Shown here one piece after another: positions 26,464 to 35,822 of a stretch of 64,000 nt of DNA. The notes beneath the pieces were generated by a model that saw only the letters and a list, made by a program, of their open reading frames with translations, searched no databases and had not been told where the DNA came from. This DNA comes from JAXGQE01 sp040766585 (GTDB lineage Bacteria; Bacillota; SLNR01). The number at the start of each line of letters is the position of its first letter. Positions within the stretch are counted from its first letter, which is position 1. Location of the stretch: assembly GCA_040766585.1 (NCBI GenBank), contig JAXGQE010000010.1, forward strand, positions 1 through 64,000, written 5' to 3'. A program made the translations under genes and the position numbers.

Positions 26464-27342
26464 ATGAAAGTAATTAAAGCTGTCATCCCAGCAGCAGGTC
26501 TAGGCACCCGCTTTCTCCCAGCCACCAAAGCGATGCCCAAGGAAATGTTGCCAATAGTAGATAAACCCACAATTCAATATATCATTGAAGAAGCTATTGC
26601 CTCCGGCATTGAAGAGATCCTCATCATTACCGGTAAAAATAAACGCGCCATTGAGGATCACTTTGACCGTTCCCTTGAATTGGAGATTGATCTCGAAGAG
26701 AAGAACAAGCAGGACCTGCTTGCTATTGTGAAATCCGTTTCCTCCCTGGCCGACATCCACTATATCCGCCAAAAGGAAGCCAAAGGATTGGGACATGCCA
26801 TTTACTGTGCCCGGACCTTTGTGGGGAATGAACCCTTTGCCGTTCTTCTGGGGGATGATATCGTATACAATGAAACCCAGCCCTGCCTGAAACAGATGCT
26901 GGATGTATTTGATGAATACCAGTGTTCCGTACTGGGAGTGCAAGAAGTACCCGATGCTGATGTCAGTAAATACGGGATTGTGGCTGGGGAGAAGATAAAA
27001 GACCGACTCTATCGTGTGGATGATCTGGTGGAAAAACCCACTCCAGAGGAGGTCCCCAGCAATGTTGCCATTCTGGGACGTTATCTGATTACCCCGGAGA
27101 TTTTCCCCATTCTGGAAAAGACTCAACCCGGCAAAGGCGGAGAAATTCAACTCACCGATGCCCTGCGGGAGCTGGCGAAAAAAGAACCCATGGTAGCATA
27201 CAGCTTTATGGGACGCCGTTACGATGTCGGTGATAAACAGGGCTTTCTGGAAGCCACTGTGGAGTATGCTCTACGGCGACCTGATCTCAGAGAGCCATTT
27301 TTGAAATACATAAAAGAAATCCTTCGCAAAGAAAAGCAATGA
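26464..27342 (+). CDS. galU: UTP-glucose-1-phosphate uridylyltransferase
   Basis: This is a 292-residue protein, the usual length of GalU. It carries VIPAAGLGTRFLPATKAMPKEMLP (the nucleotide-binding loop) near the start, then KPTIQYIIEEA, GLGHAIYCA, LLGDDIVYNE and the closing GRRYDVGDKQGFL. It makes UDP-glucose from UTP and glucose-1-phosphate in the cytoplasm, a donor for surface glycans and glycolipids. I take the ATG at 26464; the in-frame upstream ATG-like codons would place AAGGAGG inside the gene. It is the first gene of the GC-balanced part. Confidence 0.95.
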   Translation: MKVIKAVIPAAGLGTRFLPATKAMPKEMLPIVDKPTIQYIIEEAIASGIEEILIITGKNKRAIEDHFDRSLELEIDLEEKNKQDLLAIVKSVSSLADIHYIRQKEAKGLGHAIYCARTFVGNEPFAVLLGDDIVYNETQPCLKQMLDVFDEYQCSVLGVQEVPDADVSKYGIVAGEKIKDRLYRVDDLVEKPTPEEVPSNVAILGRYLITPEIFPILEKTQPGKGGEIQLTDALRELAKKEPMVAYSFMGRRYDVGDKQGFLEATVEYALRRPDLREPFLKYIKEILRKEKQ

Positions 27343-27466
27343 TCGGGTTTGATGGTTGCCAGATGAGATAAAAAAAAGTATGATAGAAACGAAATGGAAC
27401 AGTGTCTCCAAAAGGTAACGAACTGGCATCCATCCGATCAACAACATTTTCAGCGGAGGGTTTTTC

Positions 27467-28630
27467 ATGTTTCAGGAAATATGCAACCATCTGAAATCCA
27501 ATGATCCTGCATTGACTGATGCTGTATCTTTACTGCTTGCCGGAACCCTGTCGACCCAGGCGTTTCTTTTTTATGCCCGAAATCATCATGCCATCGAGAT
27601 TGTGGATGAACAAGCATTGATGGAGAGTTTGGCGAAGATTCCTCATCGCTCTTTACCGGACCTGCCAGAAACTCTGCCTCTGGTCAGTGTAATCATTCCT
27701 ACTTACAACCGCAGCGCCATGCTCTGTGAGGCGGTGGACAGTGTTCTGACTCAGTCCTATCCCCATGTGGAGATCATCATCATTGACGACTGTTCCCCGG
27801 ATGATACCGCCCAGGTTGTTGCAGAGCGATATGGCGCTGACAGTCGAATCCAATACCATCGCAATGAACACAACCTCCATGCCGGCCGCAGCCGCCAGAG
27901 AGGCTACCATCTGGCCCATGGAGACTATGTGATTTTCCTGGATGACGATGATTTCTATGTGGATGATGATTTCATCATTTTGGCCGTTTACGAACACCTG
28001 AACAATCCGGAATTATCCTTTGTCTGTGCCAATGCCTTGGTGCACTATACGGCATCCCAAGAAGTGGACATCGGACAATTGAGTTTTATCGGCACCATCG
28101 ACAGCCGGGAGTACCTGGAACAATTCCAACTGAGCTACAAAAAACCCTATTCCACCTTCCCGACGGTATTTCGGAAAAGTGTCCTGGATCAGGCGGAACT
28201 GGGAAGCATGACGATGATGAATGACGGCCCCATTTATCTGAGGGCGCTTTTATATGGGCAGGTCTGCAGCCTGCCCCATGTCGTGGGGGTATATCGCCTC
28301 CACGGTCGAAACATCACCTATGGGCTTTCGGCGGATTTCATCATCGCCAACATGGCTGAGAAAGTGTGGGTGTACAAGAAAGCGAAAGAAAGAAATCTTC
28401 TCCGAAATAGCCGCCTATGGATCTTCGATCAGCTTCACTTAACCCTGCATTACTACATTTACGATACCCGTCCCGGATATGCTGATATAAAGAAAGTGAT
28501 CCATTGGCTGAAAACGGAAGCCGAGGATGCAGGAAATGATCTGATCCCTAAGGTACATAGAATATGGCTGCGTAGCCGCATCACCCGGTACATGAAGCCT
28601 TTGAAGAAAATGCTGAAAAACAGTGATTGA
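27467..28630 (+). CDS. GT2-family glycosyltransferase
   Basis: This is a 387-residue protein with a family 2 glycosyltransferase domain starting at about residue 73 (VSVIIPTYNRS). The acidic donor-binding motifs are IIIIDDCSPDD near residue 105 and FLDDDDF near 160. About 70 residues before the domain are helical with no motif, and the C-terminal end is basic. GGAGG lies ahead of the ATG. It follows galU, separated by 125 bases, and probably adds a sugar to a lipid-linked repeat. Donor and acceptor unknown. Confidence 0.88.
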   Translation: MFQEICNHLKSNDPALTDAVSLLLAGTLSTQAFLFYARNHHAIEIVDEQALMESLAKIPHRSLPDLPETLPLVSVIIPTYNRSAMLCEAVDSVLTQSYPHVEIIIIDDCSPDDTAQVVAERYGADSRIQYHRNEHNLHAGRSRQRGYHLAHGDYVIFLDDDDFYVDDDFIILAVYEHLNNPELSFVCANALVHYTASQEVDIGQLSFIGTIDSREYLEQFQLSYKKPYSTFPTVFRKSVLDQAELGSMTMMNDGPIYLRALLYGQVCSLPHVVGVYRLHGRNITYGLSADFIIANMAEKVWVYKKAKERNLLRNSRLWIFDQLHLTLHYYIYDTRPGYADIKKVIHWLKTEAEDAGNDLIPKVHRIWLRSRITRYMKPLKKMLKNSD

Positions 28631-28718
28631 AGTGTGGATTGAATGGTTCTCTCCATTTAAGGATTTCAAAACAATGACTTAATCTGCCTTGGATTATTGG
28701 ATAGAGAAGGAGAATCAT

Positions 28719-29837
28719 ATGACCATGCATGTCTGCCATGTCACCAGTGCCCATCCCAGTACGGATACCCGGATCTTCCATAAGCAATGTGTCTCTCTGG
28801 CCAAGGCCGGGTATAATGTGTCCCTGGTGGCACCGGGAGACAGCCAGGAAGAATCCGGAGTTCATGTGGTGGGGATCGGGAAACCCAAAGGAACCCGAGG
28901 CCAGCGCATGACCCAGACCACCAAAAAGGCCTTTGATACAGCTCTGAGTCTGGATGCGGATCTGTATCATCTCCACGATCCGGAACTGCTTCCTTACGCC
29001 CTGAAATTGAAACAGGCTGGCAAGAAGGTGATCTTCGACAGCCATGAGGATTACTGCTCCACCATTGCCGTCCGCCAGTGGATTCCCCGACCTCTGCGAC
29101 CTATAGCATCGCGATTTTTCGGGATCTATGAAGGCCGCATCATTCGTCTTCTGGATGCCGCCATTGTCTGCTATCCCTGGACGGAAGAACGCTACCGCAC
29201 TTACAATCGGGAAGTGGAAATGATTCTGAACTTTCCTATTCTTCGTTCTGATGAGGAAAGACCCCAGCCAGACTATACCCGACGGGCCGTGGCCTTTGCC
29301 GGCGCCATATCCCGGCAGTGGAAGCATGAAGTGGTGATTCAGGCAGTCGAACAGATCCCTGACAGCACCTATCATCTGGCCGGTCGTCTGATCGGAAAAT
29401 ATGGTGAAGAGCTACAGTCTCTACCGGGATGGAAGAATGTCCAATATCACGGCCAGCTGCCGTTGAAACAGGTCTTTTCTGATGTGTATGGTCAATCCTC
29501 AATTGGCATGGCCCTTTTGGACTATATTCCTCAATGTCGGGGGATCATGGGCAATCTCTCCAATACCAAGTTCTTTGAATACATGGATGCCGGACTGCCT
29601 TTGGTCTGCACCGACTTTGTCCTCTGGTCCCAGGTAATCCAGGATGCTGACTGCGGCATCACTGTTAATCCTCACGATGTTCATGCGGTAGCGGATGCCA
29701 TTCGCTATCTGTTGGATCATCCCGAGGAAGCCCGCCGTATGGGTGAAAACGGTCGCCGGGCAGTGAAAGAGAAATACAACTGGCAGCAGGAAGAAAAGAA
29801 GCTGCTGGCTTTATACAGACGAATATTGGCCGATTAG
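28719..29837 (+). CDS. GT4-family glycosyltransferase
   Basis: This is a 372-residue GT-B fold enzyme. It starts with MHVCHVTSAHPSTDTRIFHKQC, has YHLHDPELLPYAL in the N-terminal half and a DSHEDYC acceptor-side motif. The C-terminal half has SNTKFFEYMDAGLPLVCTDF. This is the pattern of UDP-sugar glycosyltransferases in exopolysaccharide loci. The ATG at 28719 is chosen because GAAGGAG at 28706-28712 precedes it; ten residues upstream in the same frame are untranslated. Gene spacing to the dehydrogenase downstream is 56 bases. Confidence 0.88.
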   Translation: MTMHVCHVTSAHPSTDTRIFHKQCVSLAKAGYNVSLVAPGDSQEESGVHVVGIGKPKGTRGQRMTQTTKKAFDTALSLDADLYHLHDPELLPYALKLKQAGKKVIFDSHEDYCSTIAVRQWIPRPLRPIASRFFGIYEGRIIRLLDAAIVCYPWTEERYRTYNREVEMILNFPILRSDEERPQPDYTRRAVAFAGAISRQWKHEVVIQAVEQIPDSTYHLAGRLIGKYGEELQSLPGWKNVQYHGQLPLKQVFSDVYGQSSIGMALLDYIPQCRGIMGNLSNTKFFEYMDAGLPLVCTDFVLWSQVIQDADCGITVNPHDVHAVADAIRYLLDHPEEARRMGENGRRAVKEKYNWQQEEKKLLALYRRILAD

Positions 29838-29893
29838 GAGCCAGATACAGGAAATTCTACATCCGAGTAGAACTGATATCAAAGGCTTTTTTT

Positions 29894-31147
29894 ATGAACG
29901 ATGAAACTGATAAAAGAGGTGTTCATGTGGTTAATGTCATTGGATTGGGATACATTGGATTGCCTACCGCTCTGATGCTGGCTGCTCACGGCATTGAAGT
30001 GGTAGGGAGCGATATCAGTGAAAAAATTATTGCCACGCTGCAAAACGGCGGGGTGCATTTTCAGGAAGACGGATTGCAGGAACTCTATCAAAAAGCATTG
30101 GAGAAGGGGATTCGGTTCTCAAGAGATTATGAGTCCACCGACTGCTATATCATTGCCGTTCCCACCCCCTATATGAGTCAGACCAAGAAGATGGATCCGT
30201 CCTATGTGATCCAGGCTGTTCAGAATGTGCTGGATGTTTGCATGGGTGGAGCCATCATCATTATCGAATCCACTATCTCTCCGGGGACCATCGACCGGTT
30301 CATCCGCCCGGAAATAACCCGGCGCGGGTTCACCATCGGAGAAGATATTCATCTGGTACATGCTCCGGAACGGATCATTCCCGGAAAGATGATTCATGAA
30401 CTGGTGCACAATGCTCGCACCATCGGAGCCGATGATCCAATCATCGGGCAGAGGGTGAAAGAACTCTATCAGACCTTCTGCCAGGGAGAAATTGTACTGA
30501 CCGACATTCGCTCTGCAGAGATGTCCAAAGTGGTGGAAAATACATTTCGGGATATCAACATTGCCTACGCTAATGAACTGGCCAAGATCTGCCGGGCTGA
30601 TCATATGGATGTGTATGAGATCATTCGCATAGCCAATCTCCATCCTAGGGTGAACATTCTGCAACCGGGGCCTGGTGTTGGGGGTCACTGCATCTCGGTG
30701 GACCCCTGGTTTTTGGTGGGTGATTACCCAGATCTTACCAATCTCATTCTCACCGCCCGCAAGGTCAACGATTCCATGCCCTCTCATGTACTGCAGCGCA
30801 TTCGCCACATCATGCAGGATCAGGGCATTCAGGATGTCAGTCGCGTGGGTTTGTATGGATTGACCTACAAAGAGAATGTGGATGATACCCGAGAAAGCCC
30901 CACGTTGCAGCTTATCGAACGAATGGAAGAGCATCTGGCGTTCGGAGTCACAGTCTACGATCCCATGACTACAGAAAAACGAATCGATAACCAGGTAATG
31001 GACTTTGATAATTTTCTCAACGGGATTGATATTCTAGTGATTATGGTGGCTCACGACCACCTGAAAGATCACATGAAAGAAATTCAGAATAAATGCATTC
31101 TAGATACCCGCAATGTCTGTCATTGGGAAGGTGTGTACAAGCTCTAA
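29894..31147 (+). CDS. wecC: UDP-N-acetyl-D-mannosamine dehydrogenase-type enzyme
   Basis: This is a 417-residue protein of the UDP-sugar 6-dehydrogenase family. It carries VIGLGYIGLPTALMLA near residue 15, VPTPY, ESTISPGT, HAPERIIPG, and the catalytic cysteine in GPGVGGHCISVDPWFLVG near residue 258. The two-domain shape and length match the WecC branch, which oxidises UDP-ManNAc to UDP-ManNAcA with NAD. The start is either ATG 29894 (AAAGG upstream) or the GTG ten codons later, preceded by AGAGGTG. The substrate could be another UDP-HexNAc. There is no matching 2-epimerase right beside it; capG in the other cluster belongs to a different branch. Confidence 0.82.
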   Translation: MNDETDKRGVHVVNVIGLGYIGLPTALMLAAHGIEVVGSDISEKIIATLQNGGVHFQEDGLQELYQKALEKGIRFSRDYESTDCYIIAVPTPYMSQTKKMDPSYVIQAVQNVLDVCMGGAIIIIESTISPGTIDRFIRPEITRRGFTIGEDIHLVHAPERIIPGKMIHELVHNARTIGADDPIIGQRVKELYQTFCQGEIVLTDIRSAEMSKVVENTFRDINIAYANELAKICRADHMDVYEIIRIANLHPRVNILQPGPGVGGHCISVDPWFLVGDYPDLTNLILTARKVNDSMPSHVLQRIRHIMQDQGIQDVSRVGLYGLTYKENVDDTRESPTLQLIERMEEHLAFGVTVYDPMTTEKRIDNQVMDFDNFLNGIDILVIMVAHDHLKDHMKEIQNKCILDTRNVCHWEGVYKL

Positions 31148-31340
31148 ATTCAAGCATTATCAATCCTATTGGTGTTTTAGTGATATAGCAGGTAGATTTC
31201 CAGATCTGTATCAGACAATGGATGATATCAACACTAGTCTGACCCTGCCGGGATCATTATAGAAATTCAACTTCAACAGGGCAATAAGTCGGCAGAAGGT
31301 GGGTTACCACTGTGCTGTCAGAAAAGCAGAGGGCCACCGG

Positions 31341-31649
31341 ATGAAACTTCTGATTTATCTCAGTTTGATATATTCAGTTACTGGAGCTAACATGCTGGCG
31401 ATTTCGCTTGGAGCGTTTAAGTTATCGGTATTTCGCTTCGTTTTCTTTGTGATGACTGTCGGCATGGTGTTGGATGTGATGCGTCAGATTCGCCGCCGTT
31501 CCTGGTCAGTATTTCTTAAAGATACCTATTCAATACTAAAAAAGAGGGAATCGTTTTATTCTCTTCTTTTTCTTACTTTCTAGCTAACGTATGCAGTGCT
31601 GTCCTTTTTCTGGGTGAAAGATACTGGTGGTTGGGTGAAAGCTGTATAT
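31341..31649 (+). pseudogene. O-antigen polymerase/ligase-like gene, 5' part (split by IS21)
   Basis: The ATG at 31341 opens a hydrophobic protein (MKLLIYLSLIYSVTGANML) that reaches an in-frame TAG at 31581-31583 and then continues in the same frame (LTYAVLSFFWVKDTGGW) up to 31649, where the IS21-family element begins. Joining this end to 34397 across one copy of TATAT keeps the frame exactly (VKAVYFIGLGAM). The TAG is therefore an additional lesion, probably TGG to TAG. The intact protein would be a multi-pass polymerase or ligase acting on lipid-linked glycan outside the membrane. Confidence 0.85.
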
Positions 31650-31760
31650 TGAGTAATATTTTCAAAATGAGCCACTCGTGTGACGAAACAGAGCCACCAT
31701 GTTCATCAAATAGAGCCACTGTGGTCTTAATGAGAGCCACCTGATATATAATGATTTCAT
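31650..31760. repeat. Left terminal repeat array of the IS21 element
   Basis: GAGCCA occurs four times, at 31669, 31691, 31713 and 31734, that is, every 22, 22 and 21 bases. In the right end the complement TGGCTC starts at 34301, 34323, 34345 and 34367, spaced 22 bases. The regular phase of about two helical turns is what a multi-site transposase would bind. This matches the multiple terminal repeats known for IS21. Confidence 0.85.
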
Positions 31761-31799
31761 GCACTGAAAAGTGTAAATTGTATTTCAGGAGGTCTTTCT

Positions 31800-33350
31800 A
31801 TGACCAAGTATCGAGAAATCCTACGGCTGCACAGCCAAGGTGTGAGTCAGCGGGGCATCGCCTCCAGCTGTCAATGCTCACGGAACACTGTCAGCAGCGT
31901 GCTCGAACGAGCGAAGAGCCATAGTATCACATGGCCTTTCGGAGAAGACACGAGTGACGCCATACTCCAGGAAATCCTTTTCCCCGAAAAGAGTCACCGA
32001 TCGCAGCGAAAACTGCCTGATTGCGAGCGGATTCACAAAGAGATGGCCAAGAGCGGTGTCACTTTAAGCCTGCTGTGGCATGAATACTGCGAAGAGTGCC
32101 GCTTGGGCGGTGAAATCCCGCTAATGTACAGCCAGTTCTGCCGCTACTACCGTAAGTTTGCCAACACCACCAAGGCCACCATGCGGATAAAGCGCAAGCC
32201 CGGAGAAATGATGGAAGTGGACTGGGCAGGCAAAACTGCTTCAATCATCGACAATGTGACAGGAGAAGCCATCCCGGCCTACATTTTTGTGGCCACCCTT
32301 TCTTGCAGTCAATATGCTTATGCGGAAGCCTTCCTGGCCATGAATATGGAAAGCTGGATTAATGGGCATATCAATGCTTTCAGCCACTTCGGCGGGGTAA
32401 GCCGAATCCTGGTACCGGATAATTTAAAAACCGGCGTGGATCAGGTGAGTCGCCCGGATCCCAGAATCAACAGGACCTATCAAGAAATGGCGGAGCACTA
32501 TGCAACAGCAGTGATCCCGGCGCGGGTAAAACATCCCCAAGACAAACCCAATGCGGAAAGCACCGTGGGCATCATTTCTACATGGATCATTGCCTCCCTC
32601 AGACATCAGCAATTCTTTTCCCTCCGGGAACTCAATGGTGCCGTCCGGTTGAAACTGGAAGAATTCAATGAAAAACCCTTTCAAAAGAAACCGGGAAGCA
32701 GGAGGAGTGCTTTCTACCAGGAAGAAAAAGCGTTGCTGCTGCCCTTGCCTGCCTCCCCTTATGAACTGGCCACCTGGTCAAAGGCGACAGTTCAATATGA
32801 CTATCATATCATTGTAGACAACAAAGATCACTACTCTGTCCCCTATGAATATATCCGTCACTCAGTCGATGTTCGCTCAACCAGCAGGACTGTGGAGGTC
32901 TTTTACCACAATCATCGCATTGCTTCCCATGCCCGTGCCCGGGGACAAGAAGGCCAGGTGATCACCTCGCCGGACCATATGCCGGAGAAGCATAAGAAAT
33001 ATCTAGAAATTAGCGCAGAGCACTTCCGCGCCTGGGCGGCTGCAGTAGGGCCCCATGCTGCAGTTGCCATCAATGCAATCCTGTCTGCCCATAAAGTCGA
33101 GAAGCAAGGCTACCGAGCCTGCACTTCATTGATGAAACTTGCAGATAAATACTCCCTGCCTCGGTTCGAAGAAGCCTGTCGGCGGGCCCTTAGCTACACA
33201 CCCAGTCCCAGTTTTAAGACTATCCAGACGATCTTAAAGACCGGTCAGGAAAAAATGTCCGCAAACTCTCTTTCGAAAAACAGAAACGATACCGAGTCCT
33301 TTGGCTTTGTCAGGGGTGCCGACTACTTTGGAGGACACAAAAATGATTAA
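31800..33350 (+). CDS. istA: IS21-family transposase IstA
   Basis: This is a 516-residue transposase. An N-terminal helix-turn-helix (about residues 17-40, SQRGIASSCQCSRNTVSSV) recognises the terminal repeats. The DDE catalytic core has Asp141 in MMEVDWAGK, Asp207 in ILVPDNLKTG and Glu253 in DKPNAESTVG. It cuts and joins the element's ends to target DNA. AGGAGG precedes the ATG. The C-terminal half is followed by istB with an overlap of 8 bases. No frameshift or stop is seen. Confidence 0.95.
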   Translation: MTKYREILRLHSQGVSQRGIASSCQCSRNTVSSVLERAKSHSITWPFGEDTSDAILQEILFPEKSHRSQRKLPDCERIHKEMAKSGVTLSLLWHEYCEECRLGGEIPLMYSQFCRYYRKFANTTKATMRIKRKPGEMMEVDWAGKTASIIDNVTGEAIPAYIFVATLSCSQYAYAEAFLAMNMESWINGHINAFSHFGGVSRILVPDNLKTGVDQVSRPDPRINRTYQEMAEHYATAVIPARVKHPQDKPNAESTVGIISTWIIASLRHQQFFSLRELNGAVRLKLEEFNEKPFQKKPGSRRSAFYQEEKALLLPLPASPYELATWSKATVQYDYHIIVDNKDHYSVPYEYIRHSVDVRSTSRTVEVFYHNHRIASHARARGQEGQVITSPDHMPEKHKKYLEISAEHFRAWAAAVGPHAAVAINAILSAHKVEKQGYRACTSLMKLADKYSLPRFEEACRRALSYTPSPSFKTIQTILKTGQEKMSANSLSKNRNDTESFGFVRGADYFGGHKND

Positions 33351-34086
33351 TCAGTCTACCGTTCATAAATTGCACGAGATGCGTCTTTCCGCCATGGCGG
33401 AGGCGTATAGAAATCAGCTCTCCGATAATAAATATCAAGACCTTTCCTTCGAGGAGCGATTCGGTATTGTTGTGGATCTGGAATGGGCACGGCGCAATAG
33501 CAACAAATTACTTCGGCTCATCAAGAAAGCAGATTTCCGTTACCCGCAGGCCAGCATTGAAGATATCGAATACCATCCGGATCGCAAACTGGACAAGACT
33601 TCGATTTTACGACTCTCCGGCTGTGCATACATCCAGGAAAAGCGGAACTTGATCATCATGGGCGCTTCCGGCAATGGCAAATCTTACATTGCTTGTGCCT
33701 TTGGCATGGCGGCCTGCCGCAGCTTTTACAATGTCAAGTATATCCGGCTACCGGAACTCCTGGATGAATTAGCCATAGCCCGGGGTGAAGGTGTTTTTAA
33801 AAAGATAATGAAACAGTACAAAAAAGTGAGTCTTCTGATTTTGGATGAATGGCTTCTCACCCCCTTACAGGAGAACCAGGCTATGGACCTGCTAGAGATC
33901 GTCGAAGCACGGCATCAAACTGCCTCGACCATTTTTTGCACCCAGTTCTCTCCCAGGGGCTGGCATGAAAAGATTGGGGAAGATACCTTGGCTGATGCCA
34001 TCCTGGATCGGATCGTTCATGATTCCTACACGATCTTGATTGATGGCAATGTGTCTATGCGGGAACGCCACGGTATCAAAGAATAG
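33343..34086 (+). CDS. istB: IS21-family helper ATPase IstB
   Basis: This is a 247-residue AAA+ ATPase related to DnaA/DnaC. The Walker A GASGNGKS is at residues 107-114 and the Walker B LLILDEW at 164-170. It assembles on target DNA and delivers it to IstA. ATG 33343 is chosen because GGAGGACA precedes it; it overlaps istA by 8 bases. All the expected blocks are present, so it looks functional. Confidence 0.95.
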   Translation: MINQSTVHKLHEMRLSAMAEAYRNQLSDNKYQDLSFEERFGIVVDLEWARRNSNKLLRLIKKADFRYPQASIEDIEYHPDRKLDKTSILRLSGCAYIQEKRNLIIMGASGNGKSYIACAFGMAACRSFYNVKYIRLPELLDELAIARGEGVFKKIMKQYKKVSLLILDEWLLTPLQENQAMDLLEIVEARHQTASTIFCTQFSPRGWHEKIGEDTLADAILDRIVHDSYTILIDGNVSMRERHGIKE

Positions 34087-34391
34087 CTCCTAAGTAAGCT
34101 GGGGGCCGGCAGGTAGGGTTGTGGATATGCCGCAGTCGATGGATTCCATGGATAACTCTTATGAGTTAACCACAGACTCCACAACTGCTTGGAAAACGCT
34201 CCTCGTTTTCTCACATGCCCACAACCCCTTCGGCTGCTAGAAATGACTCTCTATTCTTTTTTTAAAACCTAAAGCTAAAAAGAATTACTATCAAGATAAC
34301 TGGCTCCAATAAATGTACAACCTGGCTCTGCATGATGAACATAGTGGCTCTAAAACATCACACTGCTGGCTCTATCGAACCGCAGTAAGCA
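34087..34391. repeat. Right end of the IS21 element, non-coding
   Basis: These 305 bases after istB hold no gene. They contain an inverted pair GGGTTGTGG (34116-34124) and CCACAACCC (34220-34228), and then four TGGCTC motifs at 34301, 34323, 34345 and 34367, exactly 22 bases apart. They mirror the array at the left end. The terminal CA lies next to the TATAT duplication. Confidence 0.8.
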
Positions 34392-35392
34392 TATATTTCA
34401 TTGGTTTGGGAGCTATGAGTGCATGGATCCTAACTCGTTACCTGACAAAGGTTCAGGATATTCTCATGGCTTTTCAAATATTGTTGGCATCAGTCTTTAT
34501 TCAGAATCTGATGGGATGGTACGAAATATTAACTGGTAACTACTATTTTATTCCTGCTAACATGATCAGGATATATATGAGGGTCCATTATCCTGTTTCC
34601 ACCTTTGGCAATACGAACAACTTCAGCGTGTTTCTGTTTTTTTCGTTTTTCATCATCTATATCGGTTGGGTCAACGCCCACCAGAAGTGGATCAGGATGG
34701 TATGCCCAATTTTGACTTTTTCGGGCATTGGCCTATTGGTATTTACACAGTCTCGAGCCAGTCAAATAGGTTTGATTATTTCAGGGGTAGTGTTCATCTT
34801 ACTCGGAATCTTTCGCTTTTTAATGGATCGGAAATTGCTGAACCCAAGGTTAAATCGAAACATGATAGTTATTATCATGATCCTTATGTGTGCTGCAATC
34901 TACAGCCAAAGGGGAATGATTGCGTCTCTAATCTATGAGTTTTCAGAGATTGTCACAGGTTTACCTCTCGAGCAAAACATCTCAGATATCAAGCGTATCC
35001 ATCTGATTGGGAATGGTATATATTTTTTCAAAGAAACAAAAGGATTTGGTACAGGTGCTGGGAACATTGAATATTGGATGAGAAATTATCAGATCTACAA
35101 CACATGGGGGTTGACCAGTATCCACAATTTCTGGCTGGAGATCCTAGTGGGATATGGCTGGATTGTTTTTCTTGGTTACCTCATTTTCCACTTTCGCTTG
35201 CTAATGGGAAATTACAAACGATTTATGAAATCCAAAAGTGTGGAGATCCGCTCCATTTCCCTGGCCATTTGCGCTATGCTCACTGGATTTATACTGGCGT
35301 CTATCGGTCCCAGCAATATGCTGATCCATGAATGGTTCTGGATGATCTTTGCCCTGCTGGTAGCGTACCAGGGGGTTGTAAGTCAGCAATGA
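34392..35392 (+). pseudogene. O-antigen polymerase/ligase-like gene, 3' part (split by IS21)
   Basis: From YFIGLGAMSAW on, about 330 residues with roughly eight membrane segments follow, including FTQSRASQIGLIISG and the loop GFGTGAGNIEYWMRNY, then HNFWLEILVGYG. This arrangement (loop containing an HNxxLE-like motif) is typical of Wzy/O-antigen ligases (PF04932). The nominal ORF start at 34313 lies inside the IS end and is not native. Together with 31341-31649 it makes one gene of about 430 codons. Nothing downstream replaces it, so glycan polymerisation in this locus is probably lost. Confidence 0.85.
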
Positions 35393-35538
35393 GGAGACGA
35401 TTGATGCAATTGGATGATAGCAAGGGCAATGGATAGATAGGAATCAACCATTCATACTTGGACATAGATATAATGACATATGATCTTGAACACAATGAGG
35501 GCTAATAACGTGCTGAGATTTCGACCAGGCAATATTTT

Positions 35539-35721
35539 ATGGGATTGATCATACTTCTTTGCGTCATCCTGTATGTGCGTGAATATGTCTGCTGGTACTG
35601 GAAAATCATTCAAATAACTGGTGAGTTGACAGCCATTCGAAAACTACTGGAACGGATGGAGGATCAATCCCATCAACACAGTGGAGTTTCATCCCATGAA
35701 TATCAATCAAAAACCCCCTGA
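35539..35721 (+). CDS. Small membrane-anchored protein of unknown function
   Basis: This 60-residue ORF has a hydrophobic segment at residues 2-13, then a run of aromatic residues (YVCWYWKIIQ), then a charged helix (ELTAIRKLLERMED) and a polar tail. The ATG has no clear ribosome binding site. The layout of a membrane anchor plus short coil is common in Firmicutes small proteins. The gene is co-oriented between the broken polymerase and the S66 carboxypeptidase. It may be real, but no family is recognised. Confidence 0.4.
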   Translation: MGLIILLCVILYVREYVCWYWKIIQITGELTAIRKLLERMEDQSHQHSGVSSHEYQSKTP

Positions 35722-35822
35722 ATAAGGGGTAGAAGTCATACCTCATGAAATTACGGAAATTGATATGGGTTCACATAGCCCGAAGCTTGATTGGAAGAGT
35801 ACAACGAATGGAGAGGATGGGT

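Larger units (their letters stand above)
31650..34391 (+). mobile_element. Complete IS21-family insertion sequence
   Basis: A 2742-bp element has transposase istA, helper istB and inverted multi-copy terminal motifs. It is flanked by a direct duplication of TATAT (31645-31649 and 34392-34396). Both ends read TG...CA. The duplication is confirmed because its removal restores the polymerase frame. IS21 elements transpose by a replicative route with IstB as assembly partner. istA and istB are intact, so the element may still be mobile. Confidence 0.93.

Noticed and set aside
30119..30934. A 271-codon minus-strand ORF opposite the UDP-ManNAc dehydrogenase gene
   Set aside because: It lies entirely inside a clear plus-strand gene, has no ribosome binding site, and its sequence is composed as expected for an antisense frame.
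33301..33350. Programmed frameshift between istA and istB
   Set aside because: IstB has its own ATG at 33343 and ribosome binding site GGAGG, so normal translational coupling is enough.
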